Source: CAVZOY01 sp963777095 (GTDB lineage Bacteria > Actinomycetota > Actinomycetes > Mycobacteriales > Geodermatophilaceae). From it: a stretch of DNA of 64,000 nt. Each line of letters begins with the position of its first letter. Position 1 is the stretch's first letter. Under the pieces are notes generated by a model. That model saw nothing but the letters and a program-made list of their open reading frames with translations, was not told the DNA's origin and did not search any database. Positions 29,333 to 37,988 of this stretch are shown one piece after another. The stretch covers positions 248,001 to 312,000 of the forward strand of contig CAVZOY010000002.1 in NCBI GenBank assembly GCA_963777095.1, read 5' to 3'. The position numbers and the translations under genes are program-made.

Positions 29333-30522
29333 CTCCTGCGTGAGGGCACCCGACTTCTCCGGAAGCTCCAAGGGCGCTGCGGAGGGCCGACCCGAGGTGC
29401 TCGGCCAGCAGCGGCGGGACGGCGTTACCGATCTGCTTGAAGGCGGCCGACGGCGGACCGGCGAACCGGTACCAGTCAGGAAAGGTCTGAAACCGCGCCG
29501 CCTCTCGGACGGTGATGGTCCGCGCCTGACGAGGATGGATGTACCAGTAGCCGTCCTTCGCGATATGCGCGGTGATTGTCCGCGACAAGTCGTTTTCGTC
29601 AAGCCGCTTGTACTTGTCATCGAAGATGTCGTCGCGGTAGCGCTTCACGTCGTCCGGCAGGTCCGAGTATCGCGTCGTCGAGTCCATGAGCTCGAAGGCG
29701 CGAGCGTCGTCATCGCGGACCGGCCGCGTGATGTGGTCGATACAGTTTGCTCGGTCGTCGATACGGCGACCCCGTCCCGCATCGCTCCGCTGGAAGGATG
29801 TCTGCGGGCCCGTCATAGTCCGCCCACCCGTCGGCACCGCCTCGGGGCGCCAGCCGCCGTCGACCTCAGGCAGATCGCCGATGGCATTCCAGACCGATGA
29901 CCCGGTCCTCGGACTCCTCCGGCCACGAGAACTCGAAGCGTCTCGCAGCGCCACGAGGATCAGTCGCTGCCGAAACTGCGGGACGCCGTATCGCCACGTG
30001 TCGACGATCCGTTCCTCGACGCCGTAGCCGAGGTCCTCCAACTCCTCGACCATCGACCGGAGGATGAACATCTCGCGGTCGAGCGCCATGTCCGGCACGT
30101 TCTCCATGAGCACCGCTGGCGGTCGCACCAGTTGGATGACCTCAAGGAAGGAGCGCCACAGGTCTCGTCGCTGATCGTGGGGATCCCGCAGGCCGTTGCG
30201 AACGCGGTGTCGAATACCTGACCGGCCGGCCTTGGAGAATGGCTGACAGGGAGGTCCGCCAGCAATAACGTCGACATTGATCGTCGCCAGCATTTCGGCA
30301 AGTTCCTCGATGCGGTCGACATCCGACAAGGTCCCAGTCGAGGCTCATCCCGGTGTAGTGGTGGCCGTGCGTCTCGACGGCCTCCTGATAATGGTCAACC
30401 GCTACGACAGTAGTGAACCCGGACCGCTCCAAGCCCAAACTGATACCACCGGCACCGGAAAAGAGGTCCGCCGCCAGGCGGAGATCCGGGTCCTGACTTC
30501 GCAGGCGAGCTACGAGCGTCAA
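28681..30522 (-). CDS. C5-cytosine DNA methyltransferase running into an HhH-GPD/4Fe-4S domain, frameshifted
   Basis: Motif I LAADLFSGAGGISLGLERSGF opens the gene. The codon at 30522 is TTG, and the real start may lie a little upstream. A shift near 30330 leads to motif IV GGPPCQPFSKAGR (catalytic Cys), motif VI MENVPD, motif VIII QFRQRLILVAL and motif X KQIGNAVPPLLAEHLG. The frame then continues without a stop into an endonuclease III-like segment (PWLKASTRWQVVSAELLLDR), and after a shift near 28810 into a 4Fe-4S tail ending at 28681. The protein would methylate the self DNA protected by this system. Whether the glycosylase part is fused or an overlapping separate gene depends on a possible indel near 29310. 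Confidence 0.8.
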
Positions 30523-30682
30523 CAGCTCTTCCCGGGTCTCGGATCTGCGGGGTGAGGACCCAACCTCAGGAACGGTCCTCGGACAAGCTTGACGCCATAC
30601 GGAGTCCGTGGTCTCGCCTCGGTCAATTCTCCCCTTACTTCCGAATAGCTAGCTTCGCCGGCCGTCAACTGATCGGACAATG

Positions 30683-31964
30683 TCATGACTCAGAGAAGCC
30701 CAGGCCCCGCCAAACATCCGGCGCCACATCCTCAAGCCGGGCGGCGATCCGCTTGAGTGCTTCGTACTCCCCCGCTTGCATCGCTGCAGACCTTAGAGCA
30801 AGGCCAGCCATGGCTGAGGCTGCGCTAAGAGCGGGGGGCTGTCCAAGAGCGCAGATGGAGTGGGCTTAGAGGCGCGCTCCCGATAGACCTGGTTTGCTGC
30901 GATGCACAGGTCGTTGATCGGACGCTCGAGGAGCTGCCTAAGCTGGCTTGGAACGGCGACCCGCATCTTCGCGACATTGATTTGGAAGAGCTCATCGAGT
31001 TCTGTATCGAAATCGAGCGAGGCTCGCGCGAGCTTCAGGTGTTCGTCGATGCCGCGGATACCGGCCCAACCGCCCCATTGGACGAGGCGGTTTGCCCGGT
31101 AGATGTAGAGGCCCTGCTGCCGGTTCCACTTCAGCGGCCCAGAGAATTCCTCAAATCGAGCCTGGGAACTGAAGTCATCCTTTGCTGGAAGGATGTAGCG
31201 CTCCAACCTGACCTTGCCGACGGTTTCTCCGGACGCAAGTTCGAAGGTCTGAGCTCCGAGGCGCTGAGTGGCCGCCTCATCAGTTGCGTAGGGATTCCAA
31301 GGGGACAGCTTCTCACCGTTGACGGTGATAGTGAGCGAGCGCTCGTCGATGCCATCCAGAAAGCGGTGGAATACCATCGCCAAGTGCTCGGCGGTCTTCG
31401 TGCCAAGGATTCGACGCGCCGCTTGGCCCAGCCCCCATCCGGTCGTCGCTCTGGAAGCACTCTATCCAAGTTGCGCCACGCGACCACGGTGCCGCGGTCC
31501 TCGCCCAGCAGGACTCGGGCGGCTTGAACCCTTCGCTTGTCAGGTGCGGTTATCAGCCAGTCGTCGAACTCGATGATGGTGTCCAAGTCGAGCTCGCGCG
31601 CCGAGATTGGGCCTTCTGCGATGCGCCGACTTACGACCATTACGCTGCGACATTGGGATAGTGAAGCCGTCTTGAGACCTAGCCCGTACCGACCGAGGTC
31701 ACCGCTGCTGTATCTCCGACGGCTCCCGAACCGCATAGCCTCAACGAGGCCGTTCGCACTCATCCCGGAGCCGTCGTCGCAGATAAAGACCGTGGAGTTT
31801 GTGCCATCGAACCGGATAAGGATGTCGACTCGCTCGGCGCCGGCCATAACACTGTTATCGACCAGATCCGCAATCGCTGACGGAAAGTCGTATCCGATGT
31901 CTCGCAGCGACTCCGTCAATCGCGCTGCGGACGGCGCTACGGATCGATGTCGTCTGTCAGCCAC
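30683..31964 (-). CDS. MORC/MutL-like GHKL ATPase 2, frameshifted
   Basis: GTG 31964 with GAGGAG just upstream is preferred over ATG 32003. N box AIADLVDNSVMAG, G1 CDDGSGMS, G2 GRYGLGLKTASLSQ. These align with the same motifs in ATPase 1, and LGLKTASLSQCR is identical. A shift near 31400 leads to LAMVFHRFLDGIDERSL, NGEKLSPWNPYA and QGLYIYRANRLVQWGGW, again parallel to ATPase 1. A shift near 30840, beside a run of six G, leads to ALRSAAMQAGEYEALKRIA and the natural end GLGFSES at 30683. About 430 residues. It lies between the Vsr and methyltransferase genes in the operon. A partner or homologous clamp to ATPase 1 is inferred. Confidence 0.8.
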
Positions 31965-32012
31965 AGGTACTCCTCGTCGCTTGGCACTGGTCCAGGCTCT
32001 CATGCGCCCAGC

Positions 32013-32441
32013 TCAAGAGCGCGACGGCTCGCCCAACAGGCTTCGCCACACTGCTTGAATCCGGTCACTCGCGACCTCGACTGGCTCATGCTCCCAGACC
32101 CGTACGACAGTCCAGCCCCGCTCCACAAGCGCCTGATCCTGCCGCCGGTCCCGCGCGACGTTGGCCTCCAGCTTCGTCGCCCACCACTGTGCGTTGTTCT
32201 TCGGGGGGGTGCCGTGTTCGGGGCATCGATGCCAGAAGCAGCCATCCACGAAGATCGCCAACCGGGCCCGCGTGAAGGCGATGTCCGGTCGGCCCGGCAG
32301 CTTGCCATAGTTCTTGCGGAACCTTAGCCCGCGAGCATGGAGCTCTCGGCGCAAGAGAACCTCTGGACCGGTGTCCTTCCGAGGCATCCGCTGCATCTGG
32401 CGGCTGACGGCCGCGTCGAGCGGCGGCGGACGCTCAGGCAT
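32013..32441 (-). CDS. vsr: Very short patch repair endonuclease Vsr
   Basis: 142 residues from ATG 32441 (MPERPPPLDAAVSRQMQRM), the usual Vsr length. Diagnostic features: MPRKDTGPEVLLRRELHARG, GRPDIAFTRARLAIFVDG (catalytic Asp), CFWHRCPEHGT with the zinc-binding Cys/His set, and NNAQWWATKLEANVARDR. Vsr nicks 5' of the T in G:T mismatches that arise when 5-methylcytosine deaminates, and it normally accompanies a C5-methyltransferase such as the one 1.5 kb downstream here. It starts 165 bases after the HNH gene and ends 48 bases before ATPase 2. Confidence 0.9.
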   Translation of the reverse strand: MPERPPPLDAAVSRQMQRMPRKDTGPEVLLRRELHARGLRFRKNYGKLPGRPDIAFTRARLAIFVDGCFWHRCPEHGTPPKNNAQWWATKLEANVARDRRQDQALVERGWTVVRVWEHEPVEVASDRIQAVWRSLLGEPSRS

Positions 32442-32606
32442 ACAGCCCCTCCACGAGCACGGTTCGAAGCCTAGGCGAGCGACCCGGAGGTGGTCTAGGT
32501 CAACCCGGGATATTGACGACCCCTGCAACTCGCAATGCGTTCGCAACCCTACTGGCCGATTACACGGTCCGAGTGCGAACAGGCACATGATGATGGCCGG
32601 GTCTCT

Positions 32607-33149
32607 CTACTCCAGATCGGACAGGGCTCCAACCGAGGGCATGGGCACGTGCAAGCTGGACAAGACTCCGGCGGAGGCTATTAGCCCGAACTCAATAAGA
32701 TCGCGCGTGTTGCGGTCCGAAAGCTCGTAGAGCTTTCCGACGATTAGGCGAAGTTGGTCCACGTCGGGGCTGTACCCATAAAGCGAGACGAACGCCTGGA
32801 TATTTGCCACACGCTGAGTGAAGCAGCCACTCGGAAGTCCTAAAGATTCTAAGTGGTGCCTCCATGACCGTCTCCCCTTGCCACGGTTACAGTCCCTGCA
32901 GGCAGGAACAATATTTCCCCATGCATGGAGTCCCACACTCTCTCGATTTATCGGCACGACGTGCTCTTCGACTAGGTCCTCATCTTGTCGACCGCAGTAG
33001 GCGCACGCCGCGTCGAAGTGTGCTAGGACATCTGCAGTGATACGGCCGTAGGGCGTGAAGCCCCGACTGCGATCATATTGCTCGCCCGCGTGCTCCAAGA
33101 AGATTCGGACAACTCGATTTGGTACGTCTGCCTTACTGCGGCGCGCCAT
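32607..33149 (-). CDS. HNH endonuclease
   Basis: 180 residues, intact, ATG 33149 (MARRSKADVPNRVVRIF). CAYCGRQDEDLVEEHVVPIN gives the first zinc-knuckle pair and the catalytic His region. GNIVPACRDCNRGKG supplies the Asn and the second CxxC. Such HNH proteins act as restriction or homing-type nucleases. It is the first gene of the defence operon and is preceded directly by a leaderless-type promoter, so it is probably translated from the 5' end of the transcript. Confidence 0.85.
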   Translation of the reverse strand: MARRSKADVPNRVVRIFLEHAGEQYDRSRGFTPYGRITADVLAHFDAACAYCGRQDEDLVEEHVVPINRESVGLHAWGNIVPACRDCNRGKGRRSWRHHLESLGLPSGCFTQRVANIQAFVSLYGYSPDVDQLRLIVGKLYELSDRNTRDLIEFGLIASAGVLSSLHVPMPSVGALSDLE

Positions 33150-33155
33150 GCGGTT

Positions 33156-33161
33156 AGAGTA
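33156..33161 (-). promoter_or_regulatory. Leaderless-type -10 box of the defence operon
   Basis: On the minus strand TACTCT sits exactly six bases before the HNH ATG, so transcription would start at or next to the A of ATG. A weak GTCAAG lies 18 bases further up. The 140-base gap to 33291 holds no other gene. Confidence 0.4.
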
Positions 33162-33290
33162 GACTCAGATCAGAGGGCGCTTGACGAGCGCAGGAGGCCG
33201 ATCAACGGCCTTCGGTCGATTCGACAGGGACGCCCACAGCTGAGCCGTCAAGAGCCATGGTCCACCGCCTGCTGGGTTCTTCGGGCGGTC

Positions 33291-34013
33291 CTAAGCGACG
33301 ATCCGCACCCGCAACCGCCGGAACCCGCGCCCCTTGTTCTCCATCTTGACCACCTCGACCCGCCCCACCATCGCCGTCGACGCCACGTGCGTCCCGCCGT
33401 CCGCCTGGGTGTCCAGGCCGACGATGTCGACGATCCGCACCACCTCGATGTCCGGCGGCAGCAGGTTGGTGGCGGTGCGGATGATGTCCGGGATCGCGAA
33501 GGCCTCCTCGCGCGGCAGCACCGACACCTGGATCGGCCGGTCGGCGGCGATCTCGGCGTTCACCGCGGCAGCCACGCGGTCCTTGAAGTCGGCAGGCACC
33601 TCGGCCAGGTCGAAGTCCATCCGCGCGGTCAGCGGCTCCATGTTGCCGCCGGTCACCAGCGCGCCGAAGTCGCGGAACACCACGCCGGTCAGCACGTGCA
33701 GCCCCGAGTGCGTGCGCATCAGCGCCGTCCGGCGCTCGTCGTCCAGCGCCCCACGCACAGCGGTCCCGACGGGCGGCAGCGGGTCGCCCTCGACCGGGAT
33801 CAGGTACAGCTCGTCGCCCTTGCGCGTGCCGGCGATCCGCGTCCGCACCCCGCCCCACAGCAGCACGCCCTCGTCCGGCGGCTGCCCGCCGCCGCCCGGG
33901 TAGAACGCCGACCGGTCCAGCACGATCCCCTGCTCGGGGTCGGAGGCGACGACCGTCGCGTCCCACTCCCGCACGGTCGCGTCGTCGAGGTCCAGCCGGT
34001 GCGTGTGCGCCAT
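33291..34013 (-). CDS. Alanyl-tRNA editing protein, AlaX-type
   Basis: 240 residues, intact, ATG 34013 (MAHTHRLDLDDATVREW). It matches the AlaRS second-additional-domain fold: YPGGGGQPPDEG near residue 40, the editing-site motif THSGLHVLTGV (H-x3-H) near 105, and DGGTHVAST near 220, which supplies the third metal-binding His. The usual Cys before GGTH is Asp here. The protein clears Ser or Gly mischarged on tRNA-Ala in trans. It is immediately downstream of the defence island and back in high-G+C DNA, so it marks the right border. Confidence 0.8.
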   Translation of the reverse strand: MAHTHRLDLDDATVREWDATVVASDPEQGIVLDRSAFYPGGGGQPPDEGVLLWGGVRTRIAGTRKGDELYLIPVEGDPLPPVGTAVRGALDDERRTALMRTHSGLHVLTGVVFRDFGALVTGGNMEPLTARMDFDLAEVPADFKDRVAAAVNAEIAADRPIQVSVLPREEAFAIPDIIRTATNLLPPDIEVVRIVDIVGLDTQADGGTHVASTAMVGRVEVVKMENKGRGFRRLRVRIVA

Positions 34014-34109
34014 GCGCGCCCATGCTGCCGGACGAAAGTCCGTTCCCCGACGGCACCGTTCCGCGCACAGTGAGAAGCACGGCGACGAAGCCGGCACGAG
34101 GGGGACACC

Positions 34110-34735
34110 ATGTACGCCCGATCGACCACCTTCCGCGGCGACCCGAGCGCCATCGACGACGGGATCGCCTACGTCCGCGACGAGGTCCTGCCCGCCGTCC
34201 GGCAGATGCACGGCTGCCTCGGCCTGTCCCTGCTCGTCGACCGGCACACCGGCCGGTGCATCGCCACCACGCAGCTGGACCGACGCCGACGCCATGCGCC
34301 GCAGCGCCGAGGCCATGCGCAGCATCCGCGAAACTGCGGTCCGCACCTTCGAGGGCAAGGACAGCGAGGTCGACGAGTGGTCGATCGACGTCCTGCACCG
34401 CGTCCGCACCGCGCCGGACGGCGCCGCCACCCGCGTCATCTGGACCCGCGGCGCCGCCGGCGACATGGACCGCGTCGTCGAGGGCTTCCGCACCATCGTC
34501 GTCCCCCGCGCCGAGCACCTGCCCGGCTTCTGCAGCGTCAGCTTCCTGGTCGACCACGACACCGGCCGCAGCGCCATCGCCGCCACCTACGAGAGCCGGC
34601 AGACCATGGCCCGGGCCAAGGGTCAGGCGCGTGGCGATCCGCGAGGAGTTCCTCGACCGCATGGGCATGCACGTCGTCGACGTCCACGAGTTCGACCTCG
34701 TCCTCGCCCACCTGCACGTCCCCGAGATGGCCTAG
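34110..34735 (+). CDS. Double ABM-like (dimeric alpha/beta-barrel) protein, paralogue 1, frameshifted
   Basis: ATG 34110 preceded by GAGGGGGA. The start MYARSTTFRGDPSAIDDGI, the GCLGLSLLVDRHTGRCIATT strand pair and the ending LAHLHVPEMA are shared with two neighbours. Two related halves are visible, each with a strand pattern CxSxS/L-x-V-D-R/H-x-G and a helix after it, like tandem antibiotic-biosynthesis-monooxygenase domains. Shifts near 34275 and 34625 break the frame. About 208 residues reconstructed. No heme or flavin ligand is obvious and the role is unknown. Confidence 0.6.
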
Positions 34736-34823
34736 CAGCGGCAGGAGTTGCCTCGCCGACCGGCAGGCGAGAGCGTGTGCCCGCGGCGACGCGCCAGGGC
34801 GACGCCCGACCCCGAGGAGCGGC

Positions 34824-35447
34824 ATGTACGCACGGTCCACCAGCATCCGCAGCAACCCCGACAAGCTCGACGACGGCATCAAGTACGTCACCGACGAGGT
34901 GCTGCCGACGATCGGCCAGTCGGAGGGCTGCCTCGGCCTGTCCATGCTGACGAACCGCGACGACGGCCGCTGCATCGTCACCACGTCGTGGCGGGACGAG
35001 CAGTCCATGCGGGCCACCGCCGAGGACGCCCGCACCCTCCGCCACCACCTGGAGCACACCCTCGGCGGCGAGCACTCCGACGTCCAGGAGTGGGAGATCG
35101 CGATCGTCCACCGGGACCGTCCGGCCGGGGACGGCGCCGGCGCGCAGGTCACCTGGGCCCGCATCCCCACGAACCACGTCGACGACCTGCTCGCCGCCTA
35201 CCGCGAGAACCTGATGCCCAAGCTCCAGGAGCTGCCCGGCTTCTGCAGCCTCAGCCTGATGGTCGACCGGCGCATCGGACAGACGGTCAGCGTCACCACC
35301 TTCGAGAACCGCGACGCCGCCGGCCTGGTCCGCAGGAACGCCCGCTTCCTGCGCGAGCAGTTCGCCCAGGCCATGGGCGCACGGATCGTCGACGTCGCCG
35401 AGATGGACCTCGCCCTCGCCCACCTGCACGTCCCCGAGATGGCCTGA
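34824..35447 (+). CDS. Double ABM-like protein, paralogue 2
   Basis: 207 residues, intact, ATG 34824 (MYARSTSIRSNPDKLDDGIK) with GAGGAG upstream. First half: LPTIGQSEGCLGLSMLTNRD, then CIVTTSWRDEQSMR. Second half: LPGFCSLSLMVDRRIGQTVS, then VTTFENRDAAG. The matching half-patterns argue for an internal duplication of a ferredoxin-like ABM domain. The ending LAHLHVPEMA is the family tail. It serves as the intact reference for paralogues 1 and 3. It is convergent with the LamG gene, whose stop begins after a single base. Confidence 0.65.
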   Translation: MYARSTSIRSNPDKLDDGIKYVTDEVLPTIGQSEGCLGLSMLTNRDDGRCIVTTSWRDEQSMRATAEDARTLRHHLEHTLGGEHSDVQEWEIAIVHRDRPAGDGAGAQVTWARIPTNHVDDLLAAYRENLMPKLQELPGFCSLSLMVDRRIGQTVSVTTFENRDAAGLVRRNARFLREQFAQAMGARIVDVAEMDLALAHLHVPEMA

Positions 35448-35448
35448 A

Positions 35449-36154
35449 TCAGCCCTTCTGGATCCGCACGTAGTCGACGTCGCCGGCGAAGTAGTCGCAG
35501 ACCACCGAGACCTGGTCGCACCGCGACTTGCCGCCGAGGGCGACGCCGTAGCTGTTCGACAGCGAGCCGGAGATGCCCGACCGGGTGCTCTGCCAGCGGC
35601 CGTCCAGGTACGAGAGACGCCGACGCGCCCGAGCGACCGCAGCGCACCGTGTGCCACCGGCCGTCATCGATGCGCCCGGAAGAACCGACGGCCACGCTCG
35701 TGCCGTTGCCCGAGACGAACAGGCACCGCACCTTCCCGCCGTACACCTCGACCTTCCAGTTGCCGCCCGGCGTTCCGCCCTGCCCCTTCTGCAGCACGTT
35801 GCTGTAGTCGCGCGCCGTGCGGAACCGCACCGTGACCGCGTAGTCGCTGAGACCCGGGTCGAGCCGGGAGCTGTCCGGGATGGTCACCAGGTGCTGCGGG
35901 CGCACGCCGTCCGTGCCCCAGGTCGGGAACCGGTAGCCGGTCGCCCCGTCGTAGCGCACGCCGGTCGAGACGTCCGAGCCCACCGTTCCGTCGAGACCCG
36001 AGCCGCTGCTGTCGTTGGCCACCCGCGCGCCCGGACCCTCGTTCAGGTTCCACTGCCCGACCGTCACCGACGCGGCCGACGCCGGCGTCACCAGCGCCAG
36101 CACCGTGCCGACCGCGAGTCCGACCACCCCGACCACGCGCCCGATCCGTCGCAT
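35449..36154 (-). CDS. Secreted LamG-like (concanavalin A-like) protein, paralogue 1, frameshifted
   Basis: ATG 36154. Signal peptide MRRIGRVVGVVGLAVGTVLA, then ALVTPASA and mature VTVGQWNLNEGPGARV. LamG-type strands follow: YRFPTWGTD, LVTIPDSSRLDPGLSDYA, VRFRTARDYSNVLQKGQ, GNWKVEVYGGKVRCLF. Shifts near 35665 and 35610 lead to SYLDGRWQSTRSGISG and the end GGKSRCDQVSVVCDYFAGDV, DYVRIQKG. Two closely similar genes lie at 41956 and 44564. A wall-associated or secreted carbohydrate/protein-binding role is inferred. Confidence 0.7.
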
Positions 36155-36326
36155 CCCGATCCCTTCGTCCGCGGGCGCATGGAGCAGGCGCCCGACCGCC
36201 CGAGCAGCCTGCCGCACGCCGGTCGGTCGCGCGAGAGGGACCGTTGTCGCCGAGCCGCGCGAGGAGAACGATGGCCGCTGCGGCGACGCCGCAGGGGCGC
36301 CGCCCGCCATCCGGAAGGAGGGCGGC

Positions 36327-36955
36327 ATGTACGCCCGTTCCACCACAATGACCGCCGACCCGCAGCGCATGGACGACGGCATCCGCATGATCAATGACGA
36401 GATCATGCCGGCGCTGACCGGCATGCCCGGCTGTATCGGCCTGTCGATGCTGGTCGACCGCGACTCCGGCCGCTGCATCGCCACCTCGAGCTCCTGGGAT
36501 TCCCAGGAAGTCGATGGCCGCCACCACCGACATGGTCGTCGACATGCGTCAGCGCGTCCTGGACGCCATGGGCGGCCGTGACATGAGCGTCGACGAGTGG
36601 GAGATCGCCGCCATGCACCGGCTGCACACCCCCGGCGACGACGCCTGCGCCCGCGTCACCTGGACCCGCGGCGACCCCGCCAACACGGAGCGCGCCCTCG
36701 ACGGGTTCCGCATGAGCATGATCCCGGAGATGGAGGACGTACCCGGCTTCTGCAGCCTCAGCCTGATGGTCGACCGCAACATGGGCCGGGGCTCGCTCAC
36801 CGTCGTCTACAAGGACCGCGCCGCCATGGACGACTCCCGCGCCGGGCGCGATGGCCAGGCGCGAGCGGTTCACCAGCGAGACGGGCGCGGAGGTCACCGA
36901 CGTGGCGGAGTTCGAGCTCGCCATCCACCACCTGCGCGTCCCCGAGATGGCCTGA
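36327..36955 (+). CDS. Double ABM-like protein, paralogue 3, frameshifted
   Basis: ATG 36327 with GGAAGGAGG nine bases upstream. It starts MYARSTTMTADPQRMDDGIR, shares GCIGLSMLVDRDSGRCIA in the first half and LPGFCSLS-like VPGFCSLSLMVDRNMGRGSL in the second half, and ends HHLRVPEMA. Shifts lie near 36508 and 36845. The LamG paralogue 1 gene is inserted, divergently, between this gene and paralogue 2. The PPK2 gene follows 82 bases later on the same strand. Confidence 0.6.
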
Positions 36956-37037
36956 CGGACGACGGCCGGCGCGGGCACTTCCCCGCGTCGGCCCGAACCG
37001 GGTTGCCGCCGCCCAGTCACGGGTCGATGCTCCCGAC

Positions 37038-37871
37038 ATGGCCGCCCGGAAGCCGTCCACCTCCGTCGAAGAGGCACCTGCGCCGACCCGCAAGGTCGAC
37101 ACCGCGTACTACGACAAGGAACTGGCCCGGCTGCAGGTCGAACTCGTCAAGCAGCAGGAGTACATCCGTGCCCGGGGCCTCAGGGCCGTCGTGATCTTCG
37201 AGGGCCGCGACGCCGCCGGCAAGGGCGGGGCGATCCAGCGCATCACCGAGAGCCTCAACCCCCGCGCCGCGTACGTCGTCGCGCTGCCCGCGCCGACCGA
37301 GCGCGAGAAGACCCAGTGGTACTTCCAGCGCTACGTGGCCCACCTCCCGGCGGCCGGCGAGATGGTCCTGTTCGACCGGTCCTGGTACAACCGCGCCGGC
37401 GTCGAGCGGGTGATGGGCTTCTGCACCGAGGAGGAGTACCAGGAGTTCCTGCGGTTCTGTCCGGAGTTCGAGCGGGCGCTCGTCCGCAGCGGGATCACGG
37501 TCATCAAGTACTGGTTCTCGGTCAGCGACACCGAGCAGGAGAAGCGGTTCCAGTCGCGGCTCAAGGACCCGACCAAGCGCTGGAAGCTCAGCCCGATGGA
37601 CCTCGAGGCGCGCAACCGCTGGGTCGACTTCTCCCGCGCCAAGGACGCCATGTTCGCCGCCACCGACATCCCCGAGGCACCGTGGTGGGTGGTCGAGGCC
37701 GAGGTCAAGAAGCGCGCCCGCCTCAACGTGATCAGCCACCTGCTCGGCCAGATCCCCTACGAGGACCTCACCCCCGAGGCGCCCACCCTGCCGCCGCGGC
37801 CACCGGTCGAGGACGACTACGTGCGGCCGCCCAAGGAGAGCCAGAACATCATCCCGGACGTCGTTCCGTGA
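37038..37871 (+). CDS. ppk2: Polyphosphate kinase 2 (PPK2, class I-like)
   Basis: 277 residues, intact, ATG 37038 (MAARKPSTSVEEAPAPTR). The PPK2 core is complete: Walker A FEGRDAAGKGGAIQRI at about 56-71, the Walker B/lid element LFDRSWYNRAGVERVMGFC, and KYWFSVSDTEQEKRFQSRL, RWKLSPMDLEARNRWVDF. PPK2 enzymes use polyphosphate to phosphorylate nucleoside diphosphates (or the reverse) in the cytosol. A single PPK2 domain of this length fits class I. The 117 bases downstream contain only a weak GC-rich inverted repeat. Confidence 0.9.
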   Translation: MAARKPSTSVEEAPAPTRKVDTAYYDKELARLQVELVKQQEYIRARGLRAVVIFEGRDAAGKGGAIQRITESLNPRAAYVVALPAPTEREKTQWYFQRYVAHLPAAGEMVLFDRSWYNRAGVERVMGFCTEEEYQEFLRFCPEFERALVRSGITVIKYWFSVSDTEQEKRFQSRLKDPTKRWKLSPMDLEARNRWVDFSRAKDAMFAATDIPEAPWWVVEAEVKKRARLNVISHLLGQIPYEDLTPEAPTLPPRPPVEDDYVRPPKESQNIIPDVVP

Positions 37872-37988
37872 CGATCCGGTAGCTCTCACGGGGAAGGGAC
37901 GCCGACCGACATCGCGGGGCCGGCTGCGCTGACTGGCTACCCTGGCCGGCCGAACGCTCCAGCGCCCGCCGTCGGTCGGTCCGGCCCC

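Noticed and set aside
18300..33300. Integrase-bearing genomic island or prophage
   Set aside because: Lower G+C fits transfer, but no integrase, transposase, phage structural gene or att-like repeat was found.
37915..37975. GC-rich inverted repeat downstream of PPK2 as a terminator
   Set aside because: Only about a 7-bp stem with a 20-base loop; too weak to list.
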